Source: Reichenbachiella sp. 5M10 (GTDB taxonomy: Bacteria > Bacteroidota > Bacteroidia > Cytophagales > Cyclobacteriaceae). From it: a DNA stretch of 64,000 nt. Numbering within the stretch: the first letter of the stretch is position 1; every line of letters begins with the position of its first letter. A program made the position numbers and the translations under genes. The stretch is taken from positions 1,616,501 through 1,680,500 of the forward strand of contig NZ_MDGR01000007.1 in the NCBI RefSeq assembly GCF_002742335.1, in the 5' to 3' direction. Under the pieces are notes generated by a model that was not told the DNA's origin, ran no database searches, and was given only the letters and a program-made list of their open reading frames with translations. Of the stretch, positions 43,564 to 52,701 are shown piece by piece.

Positions 43564-44046
43564 TTAGAGTAGTTTTTTGATGGCCGATGCGATCTTTTCT
43601 GGCTTGGTGATCGGAGCAAAGCGTTTGACGGGTTTCCCATTTTGATCGATCAGGAATTTGGTGAAGTTCCATTTGATTTTGCTACCAAAGATGCTGCCCA
43701 GGTTGGATTTCAAGTATTTGAAAATCGGATGCGCAGACTCGCCGTTTACCTCTACTTTGGCAAACATAGGAAAGCTCACACCATAGTTGATTTGGCAAAA
43801 TTCTTCGATCTCGTTGGCGTTTCCAGGTTCTTGTTGACCGAATTGATTGCATGGGAATCCCAAAATAACGAGTCCTTGATCTTTGTAGGATTGATACAAA
43901 TTTTCCAAGCCTTCAAACTGTGGAGTCAAACCGCATTGGCTGGCTGTATTGACAACCAAGACAGGTTTGCCCTTGTAAGCACTCATATCGATTGATTGTC
44001 CTTTGATATTGTCTGCTGAGAAATTGTGAAATGTATTGGAACTCAT
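43564..44046 (-). CDS. gpx: Glutathione peroxidase (cysteine type, thioredoxin-dependent probable)
   Basis: A 160-residue GPx with peroxidatic Cys38 in NTASQCGLTPQF, Gln in GFPCNQFGQQEPG and Trp-Asn in WNFTKFL, the catalytic tetrad. The extra Cys in GFPCNQ is the resolving Cys of thioredoxin-using enzymes. It reduces organic hydroperoxides in the cytoplasm, in an operon with ohrR. Confidence 0.93.
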   Translation of the reverse strand: MSSNTFHNFSADNIKGQSIDMSAYKGKPVLVVNTASQCGLTPQFEGLENLYQSYKDQGLVILGFPCNQFGQQEPGNANEIEEFCQINYGVSFPMFAKVEVNGESAHPIFKYLKSNLGSIFGSKIKWNFTKFLIDQNGKPVKRFAPITKPEKIASAIKKLL

Positions 44047-44068
44047 GGGGTAAATGTTTATTGTTTGA

Positions 44069-44097
44069 ACGATTAAATCGTGTACGATGCAATTGTA
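44069..44097. promoter_or_regulatory. OhrR-like operator upstream of gpx-ohrR
   Basis: ACGATTAAATCG, TGTACGATG and CAATTGTA run together over 29 bp. By memory they match the Bacillus subtilis ohrA operator (AATTAAATTGTATACAATT repeat) at about 23 of 29 positions, with the central ATCGT-gt-ACGAT palindrome. The site lies just upstream of the gpx start, as expected for autorepression. Confidence 0.6.
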
Positions 44098-44244
44098 ATA
44101 AAGTTTGATTGAATATCAAATCAAAGCAGGTCGCATTTTGATAGAACAAAGGAAATGTGTTGGTCGATTTGATGGAGTGAGGGCCTACACTTTGTGTTCG
44201 GGGGGGGAGTAATACTGCGAATCTCTGCAGTTGTTTATAGGTTC

Positions 44245-44335
44245 GCTTTCACGTAAGCTTACTTGAAAGCTTTATGTTGTACCCTGCTTGCCCGATGACT
44301 GAGTCGTGCGCGATGCTTAGATGATCTAAGGATCG
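44245..44335. repeat. Two near-perfect palindromes
   Basis: 44245-44270: GCTTTCA-C-GTAAGCTTAC-T-TGAAAGC, a 26-bp palindrome with one mismatch pair. 44311-44335: CGAT-g-CTTAGAT-g-ATCTAAG-g-ATCG, a 25-bp imperfect palindrome. The surrounding 44.1-45.0 kb has no convincing gene. Confidence 0.7.
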
Positions 44336-44602
44336 TTTCGCTGGGCCTTACTTTCTTCCTCGACGAAGAACATAAACAGAGAAATCAAGAGCTGCATTCA
44401 TTTCTTAAGGCTTTTTCGAAAGCCAAAATCGGGAAACAAAAGAAACTCGCTCTGTCGTCTGCTGCATGATGGTTGTCTTTTGTGCCAGGGATCAAACAGC
44501 TTATGTTTCTGATCTGATTTCCCGTTCTCAAAGCTAACTCCATCGAGGTATAAACAAGCCGTGTAGCAGGGGCGGACTGATGGTTTTGTGGATAGGGGAG
44601 AG

Positions 44603-44632
44603 TAGTCACGCATTGCGTCGAAAAGGGCCAAA
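44603..44632. repeat. Dispersed 30-bp repeat, copy 1
   Basis: Begins TAGTCACGCATTGC and matches the segment at 47315-47344 at about 25 of 30 positions. The two copies flank the AT-richer island with the orphan lipoprotein and kinase. Confidence 0.6.
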
Positions 44633-44671
44633 TGTGTGCTTTTGGTGGTGCCAGTGCAACATGACCTCTTG

Positions 44672-44781
44672 CCTTGCCCAAGCACGGGCTTCACCTTGCG
44701 CAACCAGAGTCCTGAGCTTGTGCAAGCATGGGGTTGACCTTGCGCAACCAGAGTACTCACCTTGCGCAAGCATGGCGTTGA
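44672..44781. repeat. Five 22-bp tandem units in alternating two-type order
   Basis: Units begin at 44672, 44694, 44716, 44738 and 44760. Odd units end in CAAGCATGGnGTTGA (unit 1 diverged), even units in CAACCAGAGTnCTnA; all start with CCTTGCGC or a variant. The alternation makes a 44-bp higher-order repeat. 22 is not a multiple of three and no frame looks coding, so it is probably non-coding. Confidence 0.88.
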
Positions 44782-44991
44782 CCTTGCCTTACATGAACCC
44801 TTGCTTCGAGACTGAACCAAAGACAGCTAAACAGCGGAAGTATGAATCATATTGCTTTGGCAATGACCTCATGCCTATCTGTGGTTTGATTGGCTATACC
44901 TAGTTCTCGGTATTATTCACAGTTTGGTTATCATTTGGCAAATAGATGTTTGTCGCAATGACAGGAAAGAGGTATTCTTGAGGAAATCAAT

Positions 44992-45036
44992 CATAACAAG
45001 TATAAACTGCGGAGTGAACTTTACTCGGTTGTTATG
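44992..45036. repeat. attC-like 45-bp inverted repeat before the orphan lipoprotein
   Basis: CATAACAA (44992-44999) and its exact complement TTGTTATG (45029-45036) bracket an inner GAGT/ACTC pair. The outer boxes resemble the R boxes of integron attC sites, and an ORF starts 16 bp later. No integrase gene is in the window. Confidence 0.45.
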
Positions 45037-45051
45037 CTTCAAAATCGACTT

Positions 45052-45633
45052 ATGAGAACACTTATAGCTATATTTTTTATTGTAACTCTAAATTCCTGTT
45101 CTTCATCCAGCAGTTATAAGTTTGAACATAAATCTCTGTCTGCTCCAATCACATTTCCTGAGAAACCAACCATTACAACATCCTCTCGAGGTCTCATTAA
45201 CGCCTTCTTAACTAAAGATAATATTACATACTGCCTTGAACTAGAACCTTTTGATTCGGTAGTATCTATTCAATCCTTATGGTCATCAAATTTGAGATTG
45301 AACGCATATGACTCGAAAACCAGAACAAGTTGTTTCGATGCTCCTAACACAACGTACGGGATTGATACCTTAACGTCAGAATTCATGGCAGCTGTAGTTA
45401 ACTTTAAAAACGAAGAAACCGAATCAGCTTCAACTGCAGCATTCATTATCACACCAACATACCGACTAAGCCTCGAAGTTGGATTTAACGATTTAACAAC
45501 TTCATTAGACCACCGAACTGAAGAAAAGCGCAGATACTTCTCAACAAAAGATACAGAACCTGCTTTTAGTGATCTCTTCAGCAGACTCCAATCTGGTCTT
45601 GAATCTTGGAGCGTAGATGAACGCTGGAAATAA
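45052..45633 (+). CDS. Orphan lipoprotein of the AT-richer island
   Basis: 193 residues from the ATG at 45052, with lipobox LNSC and a Ser-rich linker. The mature part has no domain I recognise; it looks globular with mixed beta content. Codon use is more AT-rich than in neighbouring genes. It stands between two inverted-repeat elements, which suggests gain by horizontal transfer. Confidence 0.7.
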   Translation: MRTLIAIFFIVTLNSCSSSSSYKFEHKSLSAPITFPEKPTITTSSRGLINAFLTKDNITYCLELEPFDSVVSIQSLWSSNLRLNAYDSKTRTSCFDAPNTTYGIDTLTSEFMAAVVNFKNEETESASTAAFIITPTYRLSLEVGFNDLTTSLDHRTEEKRRYFSTKDTEPAFSDLFSRLQSGLESWSVDERWK

Positions 45634-45636
45634 GAA

Positions 45637-45867
45637 GCATAACAATGCATATAGCGAATGCCCATAGCTGTGTGACCGAATCAATGCCATAAAATGCTCT
45701 GCCGATTCACTCGGAAAGCGGTAGAATGCCGAGGAATGGTCATTCGTATGCCGATAGGCGCCTGATCAAACTGAACGACCAGACAAGCTTTGGTGGTTTA
45801 GAGCGAATCGGCTACTTTAGTGCCTTTAGATACCGTATGGGCACATCGTCATATGCGGTCGTTAAGC
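45637..45867. repeat. 231-bp imperfect inverted-repeat element
   Basis: The left end GCATAACAATGCATAT and the right end ATATGCGGTCGTTAAGC are complementary with a few bulges, and the pairing continues inward: GCCCATA near 45663 with TATGGGC near 45836, and GCCGATTC near 45703 with GAATCGGC near 45804. An inner CTCGG/CCGAG hairpin exists too. The terminal boxes resemble integron R boxes (GTTAAGC fits GTTRRRY), but the element is longer than usual attC sites; a MITE-like element is the alternative. Confidence 0.55.
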
Positions 45868-45894
45868 ATAAGAACCATTCCTTATTCATCATTC

Positions 45895-47016
45895 ATGTAC
45901 GACCTAAGAGATGTTAAAAATATTAACCTAGAAGGTGCAACCTGCCTTAAAGAAGATACAGCCTATAAATTCATAGACCAAACAACAGGAAAGACCTTGG
46001 TCGCTAAATTTATTTCTGGATATTCCGAACAAGAGGATGAGCATCTCATAGCAGAATTTAAAAAACTCGTACTGTTATCTGGTCAACCTGAAATTGCAAC
46101 AGCATATTCTATAAGAAAGGCAGAAGTTGAAGGTCTTGTTAAACCTTGTTATATAATGGACTGGGTAGATGGTCAATCGCTGCAGACTTTTATGAACAAA
46201 AGAGAGAAGCTTATCTATGAGGTGGTTCTAGATGTAATTCTACAATTATCCTCTGGATTAGAAAAATCTCATTCCCACGAAATCCATCATGGAGACTTAC
46301 ACAACGAAAACATTATCATAGATCAAAATGGATATTTGAAAATAATCGACTTCTTATGGTTCGACTCCAAAAAAGATCCTGCTCTCAACTCACAAAGTGA
46401 CATTCAAAATTTTATGCGAATCGTAAATGAATTATATGAGAAGTGTGATGATGTCGATAAAAGAAGGTTGAGTTTAATTCGTAAACACTGTCAGCAGATT
46501 ACAACATTCAAGGGGTTGAAAAAAGAGATTCAATTACTCGATGAAATTAGCTTTGATTTTGCGCTTTTAGATGACAAACCTTTAACAACACCTCTCACCC
46601 TATTCAAAAATATGGATGGCATTCATAATTTGAGAAACCCAATTCAAACTCGTGATTTAGAAATTCCGAATAAAGTTATACCTGAATTTAACGAACAAGA
46701 ACTAGACTATTTAGAAAAACAGAAAAATCCGAACCAAAGCGGAATAACACTAAGACACCTCGATACCCTAATAGATAGAATTAAAGCTAATGCTCATCAA
46801 TTACTGAGCTCCAAATTGTATCCTCTTGAGCAAATCGGACTAATTGATTGGCAAATTACTATTAACAATCCTGGAGATATGTTCACAGGAAGATACGATT
46901 TAAACTTTGATATTTGGTTTACCAGCAAATTTTTTAAGTGGAAAAGAGTTTTTGAGCTTTTACCTCTTTTAAAGTTTGACGATGTTGATTTAAACTCCTA
47001 TTTGTTAGACGAATAA
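45895..47016 (+). CDS. Orphan Ser/Thr-protein-kinase-like protein
   Basis: 373 residues from the ATG at 45895, 28 bp after the inverted-repeat element. The kinase fold is visible: Lys38 in LVAKFISG, a helix-C Glu54 candidate, the catalytic loop HHGDLHNENIII (Asp134, Asn139) and the metal-binding Asp152 in IIDF, where DFG is replaced by DFL. The C-terminal about 170 residues are not recognised. No phosphatase, regulator or defence gene is adjacent. AT-richer codon use than the flanking genes suggests acquisition. Confidence 0.78.
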   Translation: MYDLRDVKNINLEGATCLKEDTAYKFIDQTTGKTLVAKFISGYSEQEDEHLIAEFKKLVLLSGQPEIATAYSIRKAEVEGLVKPCYIMDWVDGQSLQTFMNKREKLIYEVVLDVILQLSSGLEKSHSHEIHHGDLHNENIIIDQNGYLKIIDFLWFDSKKDPALNSQSDIQNFMRIVNELYEKCDDVDKRRLSLIRKHCQQITTFKGLKKEIQLLDEISFDFALLDDKPLTTPLTLFKNMDGIHNLRNPIQTRDLEIPNKVIPEFNEQELDYLEKQKNPNQSGITLRHLDTLIDRIKANAHQLLSSKLYPLEQIGLIDWQITINNPGDMFTGRYDLNFDIWFTSKFFKWKRVFELLPLLKFDDVDLNSYLLDE

Positions 47017-47128
47017 AATATGCACACACATGCTGTGATGAAATCATGCTTGTACAATGATAGAAGAGAGTTTTCTGCATTCTGGAAGTCCCGCCATATC
47101 TCAGATTAGCACTATGGAATCAAAAAGG

Positions 47129-47207
47129 GATAGCGCAAATCAGAGATTTGGCTATCTTGTAACCGAAACTTAAACTAAACCACACGCCACGATTCATACA
47201 GTGGCGT
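47129..47207. repeat. Hairpins and repeat tract in the 47.0-47.55 kb gap
   Basis: In this 542-bp gene-free gap, GATAGC-g-CAAATC (47129-47141) pairs with GATTTG-GCTATC (47145-47156), and ACGCCAC (47184-47190) with GTGGCGT (47201-47207). No perfect -7 box for xylB was found here. Confidence 0.65.
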
Positions 47208-47314
47208 TGAAAGACACTTAAGTAGTTTAAGATATTTTACTCCTCCTCCTATGAAAAAGAGCATGTTGCCTGTTGAGTAGATTTTACTCGGTGAGTATTG
47301 TATATCCTCTGCAA

Positions 47315-47344
47315 TAGTCACGCATTGCATCAAAAAAGCCTAAA
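47315..47344. repeat. Dispersed 30-bp repeat, copy 2
   Basis: Second copy of the segment at 44603-44632 (TAGTCACGCATTGC core, about 25 of 30 identical), downstream of the orphan kinase. Confidence 0.6.
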
Positions 47345-47558
47345 CACGCTCCACAGTGTGACATGATTGATGCGCACAAAGCCATACTTTTTATCTCCAT
47401 CTTATTCTCTCCCTGACGTAGTATTGAAGTGAATTGAAGAGTCGTTGAAGTAGCTGTTTTTTATCATCCCGATACAAACAAGTCTTTCTTTGTTGTCTAG
47501 TTGGGCCAATGTATGAGCACAGCTCGACTTTTTCAATGACAAAGACTAAATAGACGCG

Positions 47559-49043
47559 ATGTATTTATTAGGATATGACTTGGGTAGTTCTTCGGTAAAG
47601 GCCGCCTTGGTAGAAGTGGATAGTGGCAAGACGGTAGCGTTGACGCAGTATCCAGAGGTGGAGATGGATATCATTTCGCACGAGGCGGGCTGGGCGGAGC
47701 AAGAGCCCCTCGTCTGGTGGGACAACATCCAGAAGGTCACCCAAAAGCTCTTGGCCTCCAACTCCATCGATACTACTCAAATCAAAGGAATAGGCATCTC
47801 TTATCAGATGCATGGGCTCGTGCTCGTGGACGAAAACGATACACCACTGCGACCCTCCATCATCTGGTGTGACAGCCGTGCGGTAGAGATAGGCAATCAA
47901 GCCTACCAAGAGATCGGAGAGAGCAAGTGTCTAGAGCGATTGCTCAACTCACCGGGCAACTTCACCGCGTCCAAACTCAAATGGGTCAAGGACAACGAGC
48001 CAGAGATATTTGCCAAAGTGCACAAGATGATGCTCCCAGGAGACTTCATCGCACTCAAGATGACGGGCCAGGCGACCACTACAGTTTCGGGCTTGTCGGA
48101 GGGGATGCTTTGGGACTTCAAAGAAGAAAAAATAGCAGGCTTCCTATTGGATCACTACGGCATAGACGCCAGTGTGATCCCAGAGATTGTACCTTCTATA
48201 GGCGATCAAGGGCAGCTCACGGAGGCAGCAGCGGCATTCTTAGGATTGACGGCTGGGATACCTGTCGGGTACAGAGCAGGCGATCAGCCCAACAATGCTT
48301 TGTCCCTCAATGTATTCAACCCCGGAGAGGTAGCTGCGACAGGAGGGACGTCTGGCGTGGTGTACGGTGTGGTAGACAAGCCAGCCATCGATCCACAGAC
48401 GAGAGTTAATTCATTTGCGCACGTGAATCACACCCAAGACAACCCACGCGTGGGCGTCTTGCTGTGTATCAACGGGGCAGGGATACAATACAGCTATGTG
48501 AAGCAGATGATTGCTACCAACGGCATCTCGTATCCACAGATGGAAGAGAGGGCAGCTGAGATCGCGATCAATTCGGACGGCTTGCGTATCATTCCTTTCG
48601 GCAATGGCGCAGAGCGTGTCTTGGAAAATCAAAATCCGGGTGCACACATATCCAACCTACAGTTCAACCGTCACGGGCAGGCACACTTTTTCAGAGCGGC
48701 CTTGGAGGGGATTGCTTATTCGTTCATCTACGGGATGGAAGTGATGCAGGACATGGGCATGGATGTGCGTGTGATGAAGGTCGGCAATGACAACTTGTTT
48801 CAGTCCGAAATCTTCTCTACGACGATTGCGAGTGTCCTAGACTGTGAGATACAGATGCTGGAAGCGACAGGTGCTGTGGGTGCTGCCAAGGCATCAGGAG
48901 TAGCGGCGGGCGTGTATGAGAATGTCGAGGTGGCATTCGCCAAAATGGATACGATCAAAACCTACAAAGCGGCACAAGATCCTGCACCATATAAGGCAGG
49001 GTACAAGATTTGGAAAGAAGAATTACAGAAATTACTAAAATAG
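47559..49043 (+). CDS. xylB: Xylulokinase
   Basis: A 494-residue FGGY kinase with intact motifs: Asp7 in YDLGSSSVK (phosphate 1), MHG 84-86 at the sugar site, catalytic base Asp242 in [15 protein letters not shown] 262-266 (phosphate 2) and Gly409 in [11 protein letters not shown] (adenosine). It phosphorylates D-xylulose to xylulose-5-phosphate in the cytoplasm. xylA follows after 16 bp and a sugar porter further on. It is the catalytic counterpart of the fusion protein at 31437. Confidence 0.96.
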   Translation: MYLLGYDLGSSSVKAALVEVDSGKTVALTQYPEVEMDIISHEAGWAEQEPLVWWDNIQKVTQKLLASNSIDTTQIKGIGISYQMHGLVLVDENDTPLRPSIIWCDSRAVEIGNQAYQEIGESKCLERLLNSPGNFTASKLKWVKDNEPEIFAKVHKMMLPGDFIALKMTGQATTTVSGLSEGMLWDFKEEKIAGFLLDHYGIDASVIPEIVPSIGDQGQLTEAAAAFLGLTAGIPVGYRAGDQPNNALSLNVFNPGEVAATGGTSGVVYGVVDKPAIDPQTRVNSFAHVNHTQDNPRVGVLLCINGAGIQYSYVKQMIATNGISYPQMEERAAEIAINSDGLRIIPFGNGAERVLENQNPGAHISNLQFNRHGQAHFFRAALEGIAYSFIYGMEVMQDMGMDVRVMKVGNDNLFQSEIFSTTIASVLDCEIQMLEATGAVGAAKASGVAAGVYENVEVAFAKMDTIKTYKAAQDPAPYKAGYKIWKEELQKLLK

Positions 49044-49059
49044 AAAAACAGATACAGAC

Positions 49060-50403
49060 ATGGCAGATGACGCAAAAATCGTGACTGGAGACAAGGAGTA
49101 CTTCAGCGGAATAGGCAAAATAAAATATGAAGGCAGGGATTCTGACAATCCGATGGCATTCAAATACTATGACGAAAACAAAGTCGTAGCAGGCAAAACC
49201 ATGAAGGAGCACTTCAGGTTTGCGATCGCTTACTGGCACACGTTCTGCGGGACGGGTGGAGATCCGTTTGGCCCGGGGACGAAAGTATTCCCTTGGGATG
49301 CGAAAGCTGATGCAGTAGAGAGAGCAAAGGACAAAATGGATGCTGCTTTCGAATTCTTCACGAAGATCGGTGCGCCATACTACTGTTTTCACGATGTGGA
49401 TTTGGTAGACGAGGGAGCCTCTTTGAAGGAGTCGGGTGAGCGTCTAGATGCGATCACAGATTATGCGAAGTTGAAGCAAGCTGAGTCAGGGGTGAAGTTG
49501 CTGTGGGGTACTGCGAACGCATTCTCAAACCCACGTTACATGAACGGAGCCTCTACCAATCCGGATTTTGATATCGTAGCGTACGCTGGAGCACAAGTCA
49601 AAAATGCCATCGATGCGACCATCAAGTTGGGCGGTGAAAACTACGTGTTCTGGGGAGGTAGAGAAGGCTACATGTCGCTACTCAATACCAACATGAAGAA
49701 GGAACTTGACCATATGGGGCAGTTCTTAGGCATGGCGAGAGACTATGCACGCAAGCAAGGCTTCAAAGGAAACTTCTTCATCGAGCCTAAGCCCGCTGAG
49801 CCTTCTAAGCATCAGTATGATTTTGACTCTGCGACAGTGATTGGCTTCTTGAAGGAGCACGGCCTGGAAAATGATTTCAAATTGAATCTCGAAGTGAACC
49901 ACGCGACACTTGCTCAGCACACGTTCACACACGAACTACAGACTGCTGCAGATGCAGGGATGCTCGGTAGTATTGATGCGAACAGAGGAGATTACCAAAA
50001 CGGATGGGATACGGATCAGTTTCCTAACGACATCACAGAAGTGACCGAAGCGATGCTGATCATTTTGGAAAATGGTGGCTTGTCAGGTGGGGGAGTCAAC
50101 TTCGACGCGAAGACGCGTAGAAACTCTACTGATCTAGAGGACATATTCTATGCGCACATTGGTGGTATGGACATTTTTGCCAGGGCACTGATGATCGCAG
50201 ACGATATCTTGACCAACTCACAGTACACAAATTTGAGAAAAGCGAGATACAGCTCATTCAACACGATCCAGGGCAAGGAGTTCGAATCAGGTAAGATGGA
50301 TTTCGAGACGTTGGCCAAGATCGCACACGAAGGTGGTGAGCCTAAGTTGAGAAGTGGTCAGCAGGAGCTCTTCGAAAACATCATCAATCAGTACATTAGA
50401 TAA
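49060..50403 (+). CDS. xylA: Xylose isomerase
   Basis: A 447-residue class II-length xylose isomerase. Metal and active-site signatures are seen: [56 protein letters not shown] and [20 protein letters not shown]. It interconverts D-xylose and D-xylulose in the cytoplasm. In an operon with xylB; a hairpin after the stop partly separates it from the porter gene. Confidence 0.97.
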   Translation: MADDAKIVTGDKEYFSGIGKIKYEGRDSDNPMAFKYYDENKVVAGKTMKEHFRFAIAYWHTFCGTGGDPFGPGTKVFPWDAKADAVERAKDKMDAAFEFFTKIGAPYYCFHDVDLVDEGASLKESGERLDAITDYAKLKQAESGVKLLWGTANAFSNPRYMNGASTNPDFDIVAYAGAQVKNAIDATIKLGGENYVFWGGREGYMSLLNTNMKKELDHMGQFLGMARDYARKQGFKGNFFIEPKPAEPSKHQYDFDSATVIGFLKEHGLENDFKLNLEVNHATLAQHTFTHELQTAADAGMLGSIDANRGDYQNGWDTDQFPNDITEVTEAMLIILENGGLSGGGVNFDAKTRRNSTDLEDIFYAHIGGMDIFARALMIADDILTNSQYTNLRKARYSSFNTIQGKEFESGKMDFETLAKIAHEGGEPKLRSGQQELFENIINQYIR

Positions 50404-50420
50404 TCTTGGTACAAATACCC

Positions 50421-50453
50421 GGGGTAGATTTAGCATAAGTCTACCCCTTTTTT
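50421..50453 (+). terminator. Terminator between xylA and the porter gene
   Basis: GGGGTAGATTTA (50421-50432) pairs with TAAGTCTACCCC (50436-50447, one G-U), 3-nt loop, followed by T6. It would lower porter expression relative to xylBA unless a further promoter acts. Confidence 0.88.
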
Positions 50454-50510
50454 GTGCTTCATTTTGTAGCATTGCAGCAACAATTACTAAAGACTAAAAC
50501 TATAACAATT

Positions 50511-51932
50511 TTGAAAACAGAAGAAAAAGTAAACAATCTCTATGTGATAGGGATTACGCTAGTAGCGACTCTAGGAGGCTTCCTCTTTGGGTTCGATAGC
50601 GGAGTGATCAACGGTACCGTACATGGGCTGGAGGTTGCTTTTGAGGCAGAGGATATTGGCAGTGGATTCAATGTAGCTTCTATGCTGCTGGGCTGTGCAG
50701 TGGGGGCCTTTTTTGCAGGCAAGCTGGCAGATGCCTATGGTCGACGTACGATGCTTATCGTGGCGGCTGTGTTTTTTATCATCTCTGCGTGGGGATCGGG
50801 GATTGCGACAGCTTCACCGGAGTTTATTGTATACCGTATCATCGGTGGTCTGGCAGTCGGGGCGGCGTCTGTGATGGCACCTGCTTACATTGCGGAGATT
50901 GCACCGGCACGTTTCAGAGGGGCCTTGGCGACCGTGCAGCAAGTGGCGATTATTACAGGTCTCTTTTTGTCTTTTTTGAGCAATTATATTTTGGCAGATC
51001 TGTCTGGATCCGCAGTGAACATCCTTTGGTTGGACTTTGAAACTTGGAGATGGATGTTTTGGATGGAGTTGTTTCCCGCAGGGATTTTCTTGATCTCTTT
51101 GTTCTTCATCCCAGAGAGTCCACGTTATCTCGTGGCAAAGCAAAAGAATGAGAAAGCGCTCAAGGTCATGGATACGCTCTATGGTGCAGGTATGGGACAG
51201 CCAAAAGTGGACGAAATAGAGTCTTCTTTGTCGAAAGATCATCACAAGCCCCGTTTGTCTGATTTGTATGACAAGACATTGGGTAGAATCAAGCCTATCG
51301 TATGGATAGGGATTGGGCTCGCCAGTTTTCAGCAGTTCGTCGGGATCAACGTGGTATTCTACTACGGATCTATCCTATGGCAGGCCGTTGGTTTTGGAGA
51401 GAACGATGCGCTATTGATCAACGTGGTATCTGGCGCACTCAGTATCGGTGCGGTAGTGGCTTCCTTGTTGCTCGTAGACAAGATGGGTAGAAAGCCTATC
51501 CTTGTGATCGGTTCGGTAGGGATGAGTATCACGCTGATTTTGGTCGTGGTGGCATTTGCATCAGGATCATTGGTAGCTGATCCAGTGACCGGTAAGGAGA
51601 CTTTGGCGTTGAGTGATTCGATGGGCGTATTGGCATTGATAGCTGCCAATCTCTACGTGATCTTCTTCAACTTCTCATGGGGACCTGTGATGTGGGTGAT
51701 GCTTGGCGAGATGTTTCCGAACCAAATCCGTGGATTGGGTCTGGCGATTGCAGGCATCGCGCAGTGGGTGTCCAACTTCCTCGTGACGTTGACCTTCCCG
51801 ATGATCTTGGGATCAGCCGGATTGGCTTTTGCGTATAGCTTGTACACGCTCGGAGCGATCATATCGATCTTCTTTGTGATCAAGTATGTGAAAGAGACCA
51901 AAGGGAAAGAACTCGAAGAAATGGAAGGCTAG
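50511..51932 (+). CDS. xylE: MFS sugar porter, probable D-xylose/H+ symporter
   Basis: 473 residues with the likely start at TTG 50511 (the frame opens upstream inside the terminator tail). Twelve helices with sugar-porter motifs: GFLFGFDSGVINGT, LADAYGRRTML, PESPRYLV, QQFVGINVVFYYG, DKMGRKPILVIG and a cytoplasmic VKETKGKELEE tail. Context with xylBA makes D-xylose the likely substrate. Confidence 0.9.
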   Translation: MKTEEKVNNLYVIGITLVATLGGFLFGFDSGVINGTVHGLEVAFEAEDIGSGFNVASMLLGCAVGAFFAGKLADAYGRRTMLIVAAVFFIISAWGSGIATASPEFIVYRIIGGLAVGAASVMAPAYIAEIAPARFRGALATVQQVAIITGLFLSFLSNYILADLSGSAVNILWLDFETWRWMFWMELFPAGIFLISLFFIPESPRYLVAKQKNEKALKVMDTLYGAGMGQPKVDEIESSLSKDHHKPRLSDLYDKTLGRIKPIVWIGIGLASFQQFVGINVVFYYGSILWQAVGFGENDALLINVVSGALSIGAVVASLLLVDKMGRKPILVIGSVGMSITLILVVVAFASGSLVADPVTGKETLALSDSMGVLALIAANLYVIFFNFSWGPVMWVMLGEMFPNQIRGLGLAIAGIAQWVSNFLVTLTFPMILGSAGLAFAYSLYTLGAIISIFFVIKYVKETKGKELEEMEG

Positions 51933-51954
51933 TACTGGCCGAAAGAAATCGAAG

Positions 51955-51992
51955 AAGCACCTGATTCGGCAAGAGTCAGGTGCTTTTTTTTT
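51955..51992 (+). terminator. Terminator after the xyl cluster
   Basis: AAGCACCTGA (51955-51964) and TCAGGTGCTT (51976-51985), perfect stem followed by T7. Confidence 0.92.
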
Positions 51993-52082
51993 ACCCTTTA
52001 GGGGAAATACCTAAAGATACAAATTGGGTAAAAGACGCTTATGTTTCATCTTGGAATAATCTAGTTTTGTCTTTAACCAGTT

Positions 52083-52574
52083 ATGAAAAATGTATTGTTG
52101 GTGCTTTCCCTGATCGTGAGTTTTCAGGCCAATGCACAACTGAAAATGGTGGATAGCTACTACCAGTTTCAGAAGATTACGAATGTACAGCGTACCCATG
52201 CTGAACTATTCGATACAGGAGTGGAATGGGCAAAGCAGTTGGCTGAGGATACTCAGCAGGAGATTCGTTTGGATCAGAAAAGCGTAATCATGTGGGTAGA
52301 GGTTCCTTATCATTTCGATACCAAGCATAGCAAGTTTTTGTTCGAGTATACACTCGAGTTTGGCGAGGGATGGTACCAAGAGAAGGTGAGTCAGATTCAA
52401 TTCCAAACGGAGGGAAAGGCCTACGGCTTGGGAGATGAAGCTTTGCCTGAGAAGAAGCGCGTCATCAGTGAAGCGAGTTTTTCCATCAATATGCTCTCAG
52501 ACAGTCTGCTATCGAAGATGTATGATACAGTCTATAGTCAGGAGTGCAATCAAGTGCATTTGGAGGCGAAATAG
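52083..52574 (+). CDS. Hypothetical secreted protein
   Basis: 163 residues with a signal peptide (cleavage after SFQANA). The mature chain has alternating strands and one conserved-looking segment (SVIMWVEVPYHFD). No domain recognised. It is monocistronic, with its own terminator. Confidence 0.65.
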   Translation: MKNVLLVLSLIVSFQANAQLKMVDSYYQFQKITNVQRTHAELFDTGVEWAKQLAEDTQQEIRLDQKSVIMWVEVPYHFDTKHSKFLFEYTLEFGEGWYQEKVSQIQFQTEGKAYGLGDEALPEKKRVISEASFSINMLSDSLLSKMYDTVYSQECNQVHLEAK

Positions 52575-52625
52575 TCCTTACTCAATATAGTATTTCTGCA
52601 AGAGCAGGCTCAATAATGATCAAGC

Positions 52626-52659
52626 AAAAGCCACTGATGAATCTCATCAGTGGCTTTTT
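52626..52659 (+). terminator. Terminator after the secreted hypothetical gene
   Basis: AAAAGCCACTGATGA (52626-52640) and TCATCAGTGGCTTTT (52644-52658), perfect 15-bp stem, 3-nt loop, T run. Confidence 0.93.
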
Positions 52660-52701
52660 GTTTGTGTCCGAAACTAAATGTATAAATCTAGTTTTGGGCT
52701 G

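Noticed and set aside
44672-44781. CRISPR array
   Set aside because: Units are contiguous without unique spacers and no cas genes are in the window.
44385-44903. Open frames on both strands in the gene-poor 44.4-44.9 kb tract
   Set aside because: They run across the 22-bp tandem repeat, have odd composition (many Cys and Trp) and overlap each other; more likely non-coding or decayed sequence.
45820-45894. Upstream extension of the kinase gene to 45820
   Set aside because: The extra 25 codons fall inside the 231-bp inverted repeat; the ATG at 45895 gives a natural N-terminus.
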